Of a stretch of DNA of 5,528 nt, positions 1 through 5,528 are shown piece by piece (position 1 is the stretch's first letter; each line of letters starts with the position of its first letter). The DNA is from Candidatus Poseidoniaceae archaeon. Its GTDB lineage: Archaea > Thermoplasmatota > Poseidoniia > Poseidoniales > Poseidoniaceae. A program made the position numbers and the translations under genes. The notes under the pieces are model-generated. The model was given only the letters and a program-made list of their open reading frames with translations, was not told the origin of the DNA and did no database searches. The stretch is from positions 16,475 through 22,002 of the forward strand of contig DUJJ01000082.1 in NCBI GenBank assembly GCA_013329865.1. The letters run 5' to 3'.

Positions 1-729
1 AGTGAAGAGGATGCATGGACGATATCTCCAGGTCCTACGCGGGCAAAATTGAACAGCATAGGCAGCGTTCCAACGGTTACTCAAACCATGGCTCCTGCCC
101 AACCTGCGCAAGTCAATGCCCAAGTAGACACATCTGGTTTAGAACGTTTGATTAGCAGTCGTTTAGATATGGTAGAAGACGTTCTTGGATTAGTTGAAAA
201 GCGAATCGAAGAAAGTATGCATATCCAAACTGTTGAGCACAAGGTCGACGATGACGGTAATCCGATTGTTCACGACGACCACATGGATGCCGAAATGAGT
301 GCTGGAGATACCATAATCACCGCAAGCGGTGAGGTAATCCCAGCCGCTGGAGTAAATCGTCTAATGGCAGAAGATGAAGCACCCTTGGTTGAGTTGTATG
401 AAGCACAGGCCTTGGCAGCAAACCCGTTTTTGGTTGCTCCCTCGGCTGGGCCAACAACTGAGGCGAATAAGGTCGGAGCACCGACCGTTGCTGCACTTTT
501 ACTAGACAATATGTCTGGCATGGCAGCGGTAAATTTCGTTCAGAAAGCGATTAACTCAGGTATGCTTAATCAGGACGAGGGTAACTCAGTGCTGGCTATT
601 GTGCAACTTGCTACACCAGGCGAGGCAGAGGCGGCATTGGAAGATCATTTACCGCATCGTGAATTGCTGACATTTTCAGCATTAGTTACATCTTGGAGAC
701 AGGTAAAACAACTTAGAGGAGAAGAATGA
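1..729 (+). CDS. arlD: Archaellum cytosolic adaptor, ArlD/E-like (FlaC/D/E family), 5' partial
   Basis: The frame is open from base 1 to a TGA at 727-729, giving 242 visible residues, so the true start lies upstream. A TTG at 49 is in frame, but the 16 codons before it are also open and no Shine-Dalgarno sequence precedes it. Residues 46-74 form a likely amphipathic or coiled-coil helix (LERLISSRLDMVEDVLGLVE). An acidic, low-complexity stretch follows (HKVDDDGNPIVHDDHMDAE). The C-terminal part, about residues 160-232, resembles the FlaD/E domain: a helix pair (AAVNFVQKAINSGMLNQDE) comparable to the family's 'ALDYYxxIGWISEEV', then EDHLPHRELLTFSALV, comparable to 'DHxxSLxFIxEL'. In euryarchaea, C/D/E proteins sit on the cytosolic side of the motor and connect it to chemotaxis through CheF. 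The ArlF gene starts one base after the stop. Similarity is modest, so whether this is D, E or a C-E fusion cannot be settled here; the family call rests partly on operon position. Confidence 0.72.
   Translation, partial: SEEDAWTISPGPTRAKLNSIGSVPTVTQTMAPAQPAQVNAQVDTSGLERLISSRLDMVEDVLGLVEKRIEESMHIQTVEHKVDDDGNPIVHDDHMDAEMSAGDTIITASGEVIPAAGVNRLMAEDEAPLVELYEAQALAANPFLVAPSAGPTTEANKVGAPTVAALLLDNMSGMAAVNFVQKAINSGMLNQDEGNSVLAIVQLATPGEAEAALEDHLPHRELLTFSALVTSWRQVKQLRGEE
716..721 (+). promoter_or_regulatory. Shine-Dalgarno sequence for arlF
   Basis: GAGGAG lies inside the end of the upstream adaptor gene, 9 bases before the ATG at 731. It supports that ATG as the start and suggests translational coupling with the upstream gene. 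Confidence 0.7.
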
Positions 730-730
730 A

Positions 731-1378
731 ATGGGCGCATCGGTCGGTATTGGTGGTCTAATTGTTGGCACTTCGATGTTAGTTGTATTAGCGTTAGCAG
801 TTAATGCAATCGACCTTCGATTGGAGTCATCATTAGAGACCATCGAATCGGCCAATGAACCAATCCCGACCTTCTCGATTGATAACGCTGATATTGCGTT
901 AGGAGCAATTACGGGACTGCAAATAGATAACCCGGGTGAGAATTACACCAGTGGCACATTGAGTGCTGTTGGGGGTGGTGGCTCCGGCTTTTCCGGAACC
1001 TTCACCGTCGATGCAAACGGAGCAATAGTCTCATGGTCAATCACCAACCATGGCGACTACTCGTCCGACCCAACAATTATCATCGACGGACCCCAACCAA
1101 ACGGCGTGAACGGTAGTTTATCTGTAACAGCAAGAACCACAGTAGTCAATGCAAACCTAACCAATACTGGTTCAGTAATTGTTCCTATTGATGAGGTCTG
1201 GTTGTTTTTAGATGGCAGCAATGCTCGCAACTTAGCAACCTTGGCCCCAATAACTGACTCCGACAATCTGTATCCAAGCGATACAGTTGGCATAGAGTGG
1301 CGCGGTTTAGGCAGTGATGTGTTTGAAACTTTAGCGATATCAACAAACGGTTACAACAGTGCAAGAACATTACAGTGA
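731..1378 (+). CDS. arlF: Archaellum stator protein ArlF-like, with an inserted glycine-rich beta-repeat module
   Basis: A 215-residue protein. Residues 5-27 form one hydrophobic N-terminal helix (GIGGLIVGTSMLVVLALAV), followed by a polar, likely helical neck (residues 28-43) and an all-beta outer region. This is the layout of ArlF/ArlG, which are anchored in the membrane and form the stator outside it; ArlF is known in Sulfolobus to bind the S-layer. The strand FSIDNADIA (48-56) and the block VNANLTNTGSVIVPIDEVWLFLDG (139-162) match the usual stator beta-sandwich pattern of 'hxNxGSxxhxxxxVxhhhDG'. Between them, residues 60-134 are extra and consist of two related glycine-rich repeats (separate entry). 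Three N-X-S/T sequons are present (N71, N127, N142), two of them in the insert. Assignment as ArlF rather than ArlG rests on order: the next gene is the more typical ArlG. The protein is longer than the 166-residue ArlG beside it, mainly because of the insert. The start at ATG 731 is set by GAGGAG 9 bases upstream. Confidence 0.75.
   Translation: MGASVGIGGLIVGTSMLVVLALAVNAIDLRLESSLETIESANEPIPTFSIDNADIALGAITGLQIDNPGENYTSGTLSAVGGGGSGFSGTFTVDANGAIVSWSITNHGDYSSDPTIIIDGPQPNGVNGSLSVTARTTVVNANLTNTGSVIVPIDEVWLFLDGSNARNLATLAPITDSDNLYPSDTVGIEWRGLGSDVFETLAISTNGYNSARTLQ
908..1132 (+). repeat. Two tandem glycine-rich beta repeats within ArlF (protein-level repeat)
   Basis: Residues 60-97 and 98-134 of the ArlF-like protein align with each other. 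Copy 1 runs ITGLQIDNPGENYTSGTLSA, then a GGGGSGFSGTFTVDANG turn and strand. Copy 2 runs AIVSWSITNHGDYSSDPTII, then IDGPQPNGVNGSLSVTA. Shared positions are hydrophobic-x-N-x-G-[ED]-x-Y-[TS]-S, a following beta strand, a Gly/Asn-rich turn, and a G-x-hydrophobic-x-V strand. The pattern resembles the 'ITxxGSGYTSAPTVTxxGGGGSGAxAxATV' repeat known from many extracellular and virus structural proteins. The two copies are too diverged to show as a DNA repeat. The repeat reading is seen directly; the family likeness is from memory and untested. Confidence 0.7.
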
Positions 1379-1380
1379 GG
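1377..1380 (+). promoter_or_regulatory. Shine-Dalgarno sequence for arlG
   Basis: GAGG overlaps the TGA stop of arlF (1376-1378) and sits 7 bases before the ATG at 1388. It fixes the arlG start and implies coupled translation. Confidence 0.65.
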
Positions 1381-1387
1381 AATCAAC

Positions 1388-1888
1388 ATGGCAGACGGCG
1401 GAGCATCAACATTCATCTTTTTGGCCACTGCATTGTTGGTTTCAGGAGCAGTTTCTGCAGTATTGATTAGCCAATATGGCGATATTACCACAGCCATGGA
1501 ACAGGAGCGCCGGGAAGATGAAGCAGACGCTAAGACCTCGTTTGATTACGCCGGAGATTTGTCGAATGTTGCTTATGATAACAATCCAGCGAATCCAACT
1601 GAAACCATAACTTTCTACCTGATAAATAGTGGCGAATACCTTCTCGATGAGGCTTCGTTATTCGTTCAATTAGATGGTTCTGTGGTGGCTAGCGGAGACA
1701 TAACCACTACGGTCCTGCCTGGTGGCGACTGGGCATCGTCAGAGCTACTTGAGGTAGAACTGAGTGGTGCCTTCGGCTACCAAGACAATGACGATGTAAA
1801 ATTGACTGTCTTAGTTCAATCAGTTTCGGTTTCTGGGTATCAAGGAGAAGCAACTGAATCTACCGAGGTGAGATTAAATGCAGTCTGA
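1388..1888 (+). CDS. arlG: Archaellum stator protein ArlG (FlaG)
   Basis: A 166-residue protein with a hydrophobic N-terminal anchor at residues 7-28 (STFIFLATALLVSGAVSAVLI). A strongly charged helical neck follows (about 35-50, EQERREDEADAK), then a beta-sandwich domain. The opening 'GGASTFIFLATALLVSGAVSAVL' matches the typical ArlG start. Downstream come TITFYLINSGEYLLDEASLFVQLDG (73-97) and GGDWASSELLEVEL (112-125), matching the family's 'hxFYhxNtGxxxL' and 'GxxWxxxxLLEhxh' blocks. In known archaella, ArlG filaments are capped by ArlF and tie the motor to the envelope outside the membrane. Its length is close to the family's usual size and, unlike its neighbour, it has no obvious insert. 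The start ATG follows GAGG by 7 bases. The last 11 bases overlap the start of arlH. Confidence 0.87.
   Translation: MADGGASTFIFLATALLVSGAVSAVLISQYGDITTAMEQERREDEADAKTSFDYAGDLSNVAYDNNPANPTETITFYLINSGEYLLDEASLFVQLDGSVVASGDITTTVLPGGDWASSELLEVELSGAFGYQDNDDVKLTVLVQSVSVSGYQGEATESTEVRLNAV
1865..1871 (+). promoter_or_regulatory. Shine-Dalgarno sequence for arlH
   Basis: GAGGTGA, complementary to the usual archaeal 16S 3' tail, lies within the end of arlG, 6 bases before the ATG at 1878. It supports the overlapping start. Confidence 0.75.
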
Positions 1889-2609
1889 TGACCCATTGAA
1901 TTTCCCACACAAACCGGTTGAGGATGGTTTTGCTTTTGATGTAGAGACTGATTCACTGGCAGATACCATGGGACTACGATTGCCCAACCGGTCACTGTAC
2001 GTCTTGCAAGGAATAGTCGGGGCCGGTAAATCTCTGATTGCCCAACGTTTAGTCCACGGCATGCTCCATAACGGCGTCAAAGTTTTGGTCGTCACTACCG
2101 AGTTAACTACGCGTGGCTGGGTAGAACAGATGGAGTCGATTGGCTACGGCGTTACTGATGCATTGCGAGAAGGTAGGTTGATGATTTTCTCTCGGTTCGG
2201 CACTGTTGCCGAGGCTAAAGCCGACGTCGGTTTGGCGGACGTTCTAAACAGCGAAGCCGTTGCTGAGGCAGACGTGATTATTCTTGATTCCGCCAGTGCT
2301 CTAATGCCGGACAACCTCGATGAACATCAACGATTTGACTTGATGCAAAAACTGAGAAAAATCACTTCAGAGGGTCGGTCAGTAATGCTGTGCGTGGACC
2401 CAGAGGAAATGAATCACAAACTCCTTCACAACATGCGAGCCTCGGCAGAGGTTGTGCTTGACCTATCAACTGCGCTTATTGGCGGCGATTTGAAGCGAAG
2501 CATCGTCGTAACAAGATTCCTAAGGGCCGCCGGCCCGGTTCAAACGAGTGTTGGCTGGCGTGTAGAGCCTAGTATGGGCTTCATAGTCGACATTACTGCG
2601 GTTAGTTGA
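1878..2609 (+). CDS. arlH: Archaellum ATP-binding regulator ArlH (FlaH)
   Basis: A 243-residue RecA/KaiC-like single-domain protein. The Walker A motif is GIVGAGKS (residues 45-52, Lys51). Strand VLVVTTE (69-75) carries the TTE element, with Glu75 in the place of the family's conserved glutamate. Walker B is ADVIILDSAS (131-140, Asp137-Ser138). The C-terminal VTRFLRAAG (211-219) and GWRVEPSMGFIVDI (226-239) match the ArlH ending 'hxRhxxAxxxxxxxhxfRVEPxxGhxh'. ArlH binds ATP, forms a ring, and binds ArlI on the cytosolic face of the motor; reports describe it as a nucleotide-dependent regulator and phosphorylation target rather than a fast ATPase. Both nucleotide motifs look intact. The gene overlaps arlG by 11 bases and ends 10 bases before the chosen arlI start. 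Position between ArlG and ArlI excludes KaiC or RadA paralogues as a better call. Confidence 0.93.
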   Translation: MQSDDPLNFPHKPVEDGFAFDVETDSLADTMGLRLPNRSLYVLQGIVGAGKSLIAQRLVHGMLHNGVKVLVVTTELTTRGWVEQMESIGYGVTDALREGRLMIFSRFGTVAEAKADVGLADVLNSEAVAEADVIILDSASALMPDNLDEHQRFDLMQKLRKITSEGRSVMLCVDPEEMNHKLLHNMRASAEVVLDLSTALIGGDLKRSIVVTRFLRAAGPVQTSVGWRVEPSMGFIVDITAVS

Positions 2610-2614
2610 GGTGA
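2608..2614 (+). promoter_or_regulatory. Shine-Dalgarno sequence that decides the arlI start
   Basis: GAGGTGA overlaps the arlH stop (TGA 2607-2609) and contains the GTG at 2611. The same heptamer serves arlH with a 6-base spacer. Here the spacer is 5 bases to ATG 2620 and only 2 bases to ATG 2617, so 2620 is the best start and the GTG is part of the ribosome binding site. Confidence 0.7.
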
Positions 2615-2619
2615 ATATG

Positions 2620-4338
2620 ATGGCTGATGAATCTAGATTTGCCAAGGGTGACCTCAATAGCGTTATGTCAACTTATCCACACGTTGCTGATTGGGTGCGT
2701 GATTTTGAGTCTCGTTATGGCTCTCGCCCAATGTATTACGGTCCGCTCGATCGGGATGCGAAAAAGAATCGTCCATACAACCTGATTTACATGGCGAAAG
2801 AGCCAATTTTTATTCACATATATGAGCCTCCGGAGGATGACGATGGTAGTGGTGGGCAAATCCTGTGGTTTGGACTAGAACCCCAACTGACTGAGGAAGA
2901 AGAAAATATGCGTCGAGAGCTAGTAGAAACCCTGTTACAAGAAGCCCCCACTGCTCCAACTTTTACGACAGACGGAGAATTTGAGAATATTCTAACACAG
3001 ATGATTGAACGCTACTCGGTGTTAGAAACCGAGGTCGGCTTGTCCCCGAGACGACAGGGTCGCTTGTGGGAGATGATTGGGATGGATGACAAGCGTGTCA
3101 TAGTAACTCCCGAGCAAAGGCAACGCCTTGAGTATATCATCATTCGTGATTTAATCAAAAATGGTCCACTAGAACCACTTTTGTCCGATGAGATGCTGGA
3201 AGATATCCACTCAGTTGGTCTCAAGCATATTCATATGGATCATAAGGTGTTTGGCATGGTTACCTCCAATATTAGGTTCAGAGAGCGAGAGATTCTGTCT
3301 CGCTATCTGAGGGCGATGTCTGAGCGCATTGGTCGTCCAGTGTCAGACAATAAACCAATTATTGATGGTGCATTGTTAGATGGTTCACGTATCAATATCA
3401 TATTTTCAGATGACGTTTCAATGCTGGGGCCGTCATTTACCATTCGTAAATTCGCTGAGGAGACAATCTCAATTATTCAACTGATAAAGTGGGGTACAAT
3501 CTCCACTCAAGTTGCTGCCTATATCTGGATATGCTTGGAGTATGGTATGTCAGTGCTGGTGTCCGGCGAGACTGCATCTGGAAAGACTACAACTCTCAAT
3601 GCCATCCTGCCATTTATCGATCACAACGTCAAGATATACTCAGCAGAAGATACACCTGAGGTAAAGGTTCGACACAAGATTTGGCAGCGCTTGGTCACTC
3701 GTGATTCAAAAAATGAGGAATCGAGGGTCGAAATGTTCGATTTGCTCAAAGCCGCACTTCGAAGCCGTCCAAGATACATCATCATTGGTGAGATTCGCGG
3801 CGTTGAGGGTGCTACTGCGTTCCAAGCAATGCAGACTGGACACCCAGTTATTGCTACATTCCACGCCTCATCAATTGTTAAGATGATTCAAAGATTTACA
3901 GGAGATCCAATCAATGTACCAATTCGGTTCTTTGACAACCTAAATTTTGCTATATTCCAAGAGGTGGTTGAGGCCCCAGGTGGTGGAATCGCTCGAAGAG
4001 TTACTGGGATTGATGAGGTAATTGGCTACAACAAACACAGCGATGGCGTCCTTACTCGTGGCATGTTTGAGTGGGATCCAGTCAAAGATAAGCACTACTT
4101 CCGCGGTATGTTTCAAAGCCATTTGCTAGAAAATAAAATTGCTGCAATGGCCGGTTTCGCCAATAAACGTGACATTTACGATGAAATGTTGCGCAGAGCG
4201 GCAGCCTTAGACAAAATGGCCGACCGTGACTTAACCCATTACGATGATGTGTTTGATTTACTCGGCATCTACTACAATAATGGATTCGAAGCCTTCGACC
4301 GAGCAATTGACACTTGGACAGGGGTCAATCACGGTTAG
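2620..4338 (+). CDS. arlI: Archaellum assembly and rotary motor ATPase ArlI (FlaI)
   Basis: A 572-residue GspE/VirB11-type secretion ATPase that drives filament assembly and rotation from the cytosolic side of ArlJ. Using ATG 2620 as residue 1, the N-terminal domain spans about 1-255. It includes RLEYIIIRDLIKNGPLEPLL (169-188) and the arginine-rich segment RIGRPVSDNKPIIDGALLDG (236-255), typical of this family. The C-terminal ATPase domain has Walker A GETASGKT (316-323, Lys322), the Asp box AEDTPEV (342-348), Walker B RYIIIGEIRG (385-394, Glu391) and the His box HPVIATFHAS (408-417). All catalytic elements appear intact, and the length is in the normal range for euryarchaeal ArlI. The tail DLLGIYYNNGFEAFDRAIDTW is also family-like. 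An in-frame GTG at 2611 and ATG at 2617 are less likely starts because they lie on or too near the Shine-Dalgarno sequence. The gene lies between arlH and arlJ, its direct partners. Confidence 0.95.
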   Translation: MADESRFAKGDLNSVMSTYPHVADWVRDFESRYGSRPMYYGPLDRDAKKNRPYNLIYMAKEPIFIHIYEPPEDDDGSGGQILWFGLEPQLTEEEENMRRELVETLLQEAPTAPTFTTDGEFENILTQMIERYSVLETEVGLSPRRQGRLWEMIGMDDKRVIVTPEQRQRLEYIIIRDLIKNGPLEPLLSDEMLEDIHSVGLKHIHMDHKVFGMVTSNIRFREREILSRYLRAMSERIGRPVSDNKPIIDGALLDGSRINIIFSDDVSMLGPSFTIRKFAEETISIIQLIKWGTISTQVAAYIWICLEYGMSVLVSGETASGKTTTLNAILPFIDHNVKIYSAEDTPEVKVRHKIWQRLVTRDSKNEESRVEMFDLLKAALRSRPRYIIIGEIRGVEGATAFQAMQTGHPVIATFHASSIVKMIQRFTGDPINVPIRFFDNLNFAIFQEVVEAPGGGIARRVTGIDEVIGYNKHSDGVLTRGMFEWDPVKDKHYFRGMFQSHLLENKIAAMAGFANKRDIYDEMLRRAAALDKMADRDLTHYDDVFDLLGIYYNNGFEAFDRAIDTWTGVNHG

Positions 4339-4341
4339 GAG
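4337..4341 (+). promoter_or_regulatory. Shine-Dalgarno sequence for arlJ
   Basis: AGGAG overlaps the arlI stop (TAG 4336-4338) and sits 8 bases before the ATG at 4350. An ATG at 4342 is followed at once by TGA and cannot be a start; an in-frame GTG at 4344 is too close to the site. Confidence 0.65.
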
Positions 4342-4349
4342 ATGTGAAA

Positions 4350-5528
4350 ATGGAGAGAATGCCAATCTGGCAAGTAGCGATAAAACGCCTTGAAATGCCG
4401 ATTCAGCGCTTCTTGTTCTTATTTGTTGGTGGCGCAGCAGTAACTGGGTTGATTGCCGCTATCCTCGTAGTATTCCTCACGGGAGGGCTCGGTGAAGGTG
4501 CATTATTCCAAGGCTCAGCTGGAATATTGATGATTATATTATTCCCAATTATTTCTGCATTGGGAGCATTGGCCTTTCCGCTGCTTGAAGTCCAACGTTC
4601 AGCGACTAAAATCGAAAAAGAAATGCACATGTTCATCACCAGAATGGGTATTCTATCGCTCGGAGAAGTCGGTGCTAAGTCAATTTTTGATATCCTCAAA
4701 CAAATGTCTGATTATGGTGAGTTAGCTGCAGAGGTAAAAAGGATTGAGACTTTGGTCGATAAGTGGCACACTTCACTACCGGAAGCGGCTAGAATTGTTG
4801 CTCACCAAAGCCCAAGTCCATTATGGACCGATTTTTTAGACCGAATGGCATTTTCCATCGAGGCAGGTCAACCAATTGACGAGTTTATGCGTGCCGAGCA
4901 AGAAACCGTTGCTGAACAATATAACACGCTATATGACACGCGGTTAGAGTCTGTCGATACCCTAAAAGAAATCTATGTTTCTTTAGTTTCAGCAGGCCTG
5001 TTTGCGCTAGTAATTGCAGGTATTCACCTCGTGTTGTTTGAGATTGGCTCGCCAGATGCTGAACCCATAGAAGTGTTTAGCAGAATACGATTTTTATTAC
5101 TTGCAGGTCTGATCTTTACCATAGTCCAACTAGGTGCAGTGTTTGCATTTAGGGCGACAATTCCCGAGGACCAGACATTTGCTCGGGATGAAATGGATAC
5201 CCCATTTAGGGTTAATTTCCGGCGGGCATTTCTTATCGCCGGTGCTTTTTCAGCATTCCTTACTATCATTATGTCTATCGCAGTAATCTCTGCATGGGAG
5301 GCATTGACCGACCAATGGGACAAATTTGGTTTACTCATTTTTGCTATACCACTAACACCGTTTATGTTCCCATCATTTATGATACGTCGCGAGGAAAATA
5401 TGGTGTTGCGACGGGATGAGACCTATCCAGATTTCATTAGAGCCCTAGGTGGTACAGCACAGGCAAGGTCAGCCGAACCCTCAGCGACCATCAAGGCACT
5501 GCGGGGTATTGATTTTGGAATGCTCGAC
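4350..5528 (+). CDS. arlJ: Archaellum membrane platform protein ArlJ (FlaJ), 3' partial
   Basis: The frame is open from ATG 4350 to the last base, giving 393 residues with no stop; family members are usually 500-600 residues, so roughly a third is missing. ArlJ is the polytopic inner platform, related to PilC/GspF, on which ArlI acts. Hydrophobic segments are at about 21-44, 57-79, 207-230, 247-268, 293-315 and 327-347. The cytosolic stretch at 88-206 is the first T2SSF-type helical domain: KIEKEMHMFITRMGILSLGE, then PLWTDFLDRMAFSIEAGQPIDEFM, then ETVAEQYNTLYDTRLESVDTLKE. The second begins after the sixth helix at RREENMVLRRDETYPDFIRALGG (346-368), the usual 'E..YP.FLR.LG' entry. The charged ends of the cytosolic domains are where ArlI is thought to dock. 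The gene begins 11 bases after the arlI stop. Confidence 0.93.
   Translation, partial: MERMPIWQVAIKRLEMPIQRFLFLFVGGAAVTGLIAAILVVFLTGGLGEGALFQGSAGILMIILFPIISALGALAFPLLEVQRSATKIEKEMHMFITRMGILSLGEVGAKSIFDILKQMSDYGELAAEVKRIETLVDKWHTSLPEAARIVAHQSPSPLWTDFLDRMAFSIEAGQPIDEFMRAEQETVAEQYNTLYDTRLESVDTLKEIYVSLVSAGLFALVIAGIHLVLFEIGSPDAEPIEVFSRIRFLLLAGLIFTIVQLGAVFAFRATIPEDQTFARDEMDTPFRVNFRRAFLIAGAFSAFLTIIMSIAVISAWEALTDQWDKFGLLIFAIPLTPFMFPSFMIRREENMVLRRDETYPDFIRALGGTAQARSAEPSATIKALRGIDFGMLD

Noticed and set aside
49..51. TTG as the start of the first gene
   Set aside because: The frame is open through to base 1, the upstream codons look like coding sequence, and no Shine-Dalgarno sequence precedes it; the gene is cut by the window edge.
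270..521. An 83-codon minus-strand open frame
   Set aside because: It lies opposite the Ala/Pro-rich linker of the adaptor; such biased codons often leave the reverse strand open.
731..1888. Swapping the names of the two stator genes
   Set aside because: The second has the typical ArlG blocks and lies directly before arlH as in other euryarchaea; the first is less typical, so ArlF is the better fit, though less certain.
731..2609. Reading the locus as a type IV pilus or type II secretion system
   Set aside because: The ATPase and platform protein alone would allow it, but ArlH together with two F/G-type stator proteins is specific to archaella.
3701..3886. A 61-codon plus-strand open frame in another phase
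   Set aside because: It is inside the arlI Walker B region, where the main frame is plainly coding.
4403..4699. A 98-codon minus-strand open frame
   Set aside because: It lies wholly within arlJ, which has clear family features in its own frame; the translation is low in complexity and resembles no family I know.
5024..5338. A 104-codon minus-strand open frame
   Set aside because: It is a shadow of the arlJ membrane segments, with no ribosome site or recognisable motif.
1..5528. Internal promoters or terminators
   Set aside because: No gap between genes exceeds 11 bases, so there is no non-coding space, and A/T-rich stretches inside genes are not convincing TATA/BRE or T-tract signals.

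Overview
The window is a single, tightly packed block of plus-strand genes from an archaeal motility (archaellum, formerly archaeal flagellum; fla/arl) operon. The order is ArlD/E-like protein (5' partial), ArlF-like, ArlG, ArlH, ArlI, ArlJ (3' partial). This order and the presence of ArlH, a RecA/KaiC-like ATPase specific to archaella, separate it from a general type IV pilus or type II secretion locus. The C/D/E-type adaptor, rather than crenarchaeal ArlX, points to Euryarchaeota in the broad sense. The moderate base composition, the acidic proteins and the divergent adaptor and stator proteins would fit a marine planktonic group such as Marine Group II (Poseidoniales) or a relative of Thermoplasmata. 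That placement is an inference and cannot be proven from this window.

Layout. Positions 1-729 hold the C-terminal part of the ArlD/E-like cytosolic adaptor; its reading frame is open from the first base, so the true start lies upstream. Positions 731-1378 and 1388-1888 encode two membrane-anchored proteins with one N-terminal helix and an external beta domain, ArlF and ArlG, the stator pair. Positions 1878-2609 encode the ATP-binding regulator ArlH. Positions 2620-4338 encode the motor and assembly ATPase ArlI. Positions 4350-5528 encode the first 393 residues of the polytopic platform protein ArlJ, which runs off the window. Gaps between genes are 1 to 11 bases, or an 11-base overlap, and every complete start has a purine-rich Shine-Dalgarno sequence lying on or next to the upstream stop codon. 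No promoter, terminator, RNA gene, mobile element or CRISPR array is visible, and there is no room for a minus-strand gene.

How the parts work together (family knowledge): ArlI hydrolyses ATP on the cytosolic face of ArlJ to assemble and rotate the filament. ArlH binds ArlI and regulates it. The C/D/E proteins link the motor to the chemotaxis signal through the adaptor CheF. ArlF and ArlG anchor the motor to the cell envelope. The archaellin genes, and probably further accessory genes, must lie outside the window.

The most unusual item is inside the ArlF-like protein. Between its first outer beta strand and the rest of the stator-like domain sits a block of about 75 residues. It is made of two glycine-rich beta repeats of the 'I-x-N-x-G-x-x-Y-x-S-x-P-T-h' type, better known from extracellular and phage structural proteins. 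This looks like an added surface module on an archaellum stator subunit.
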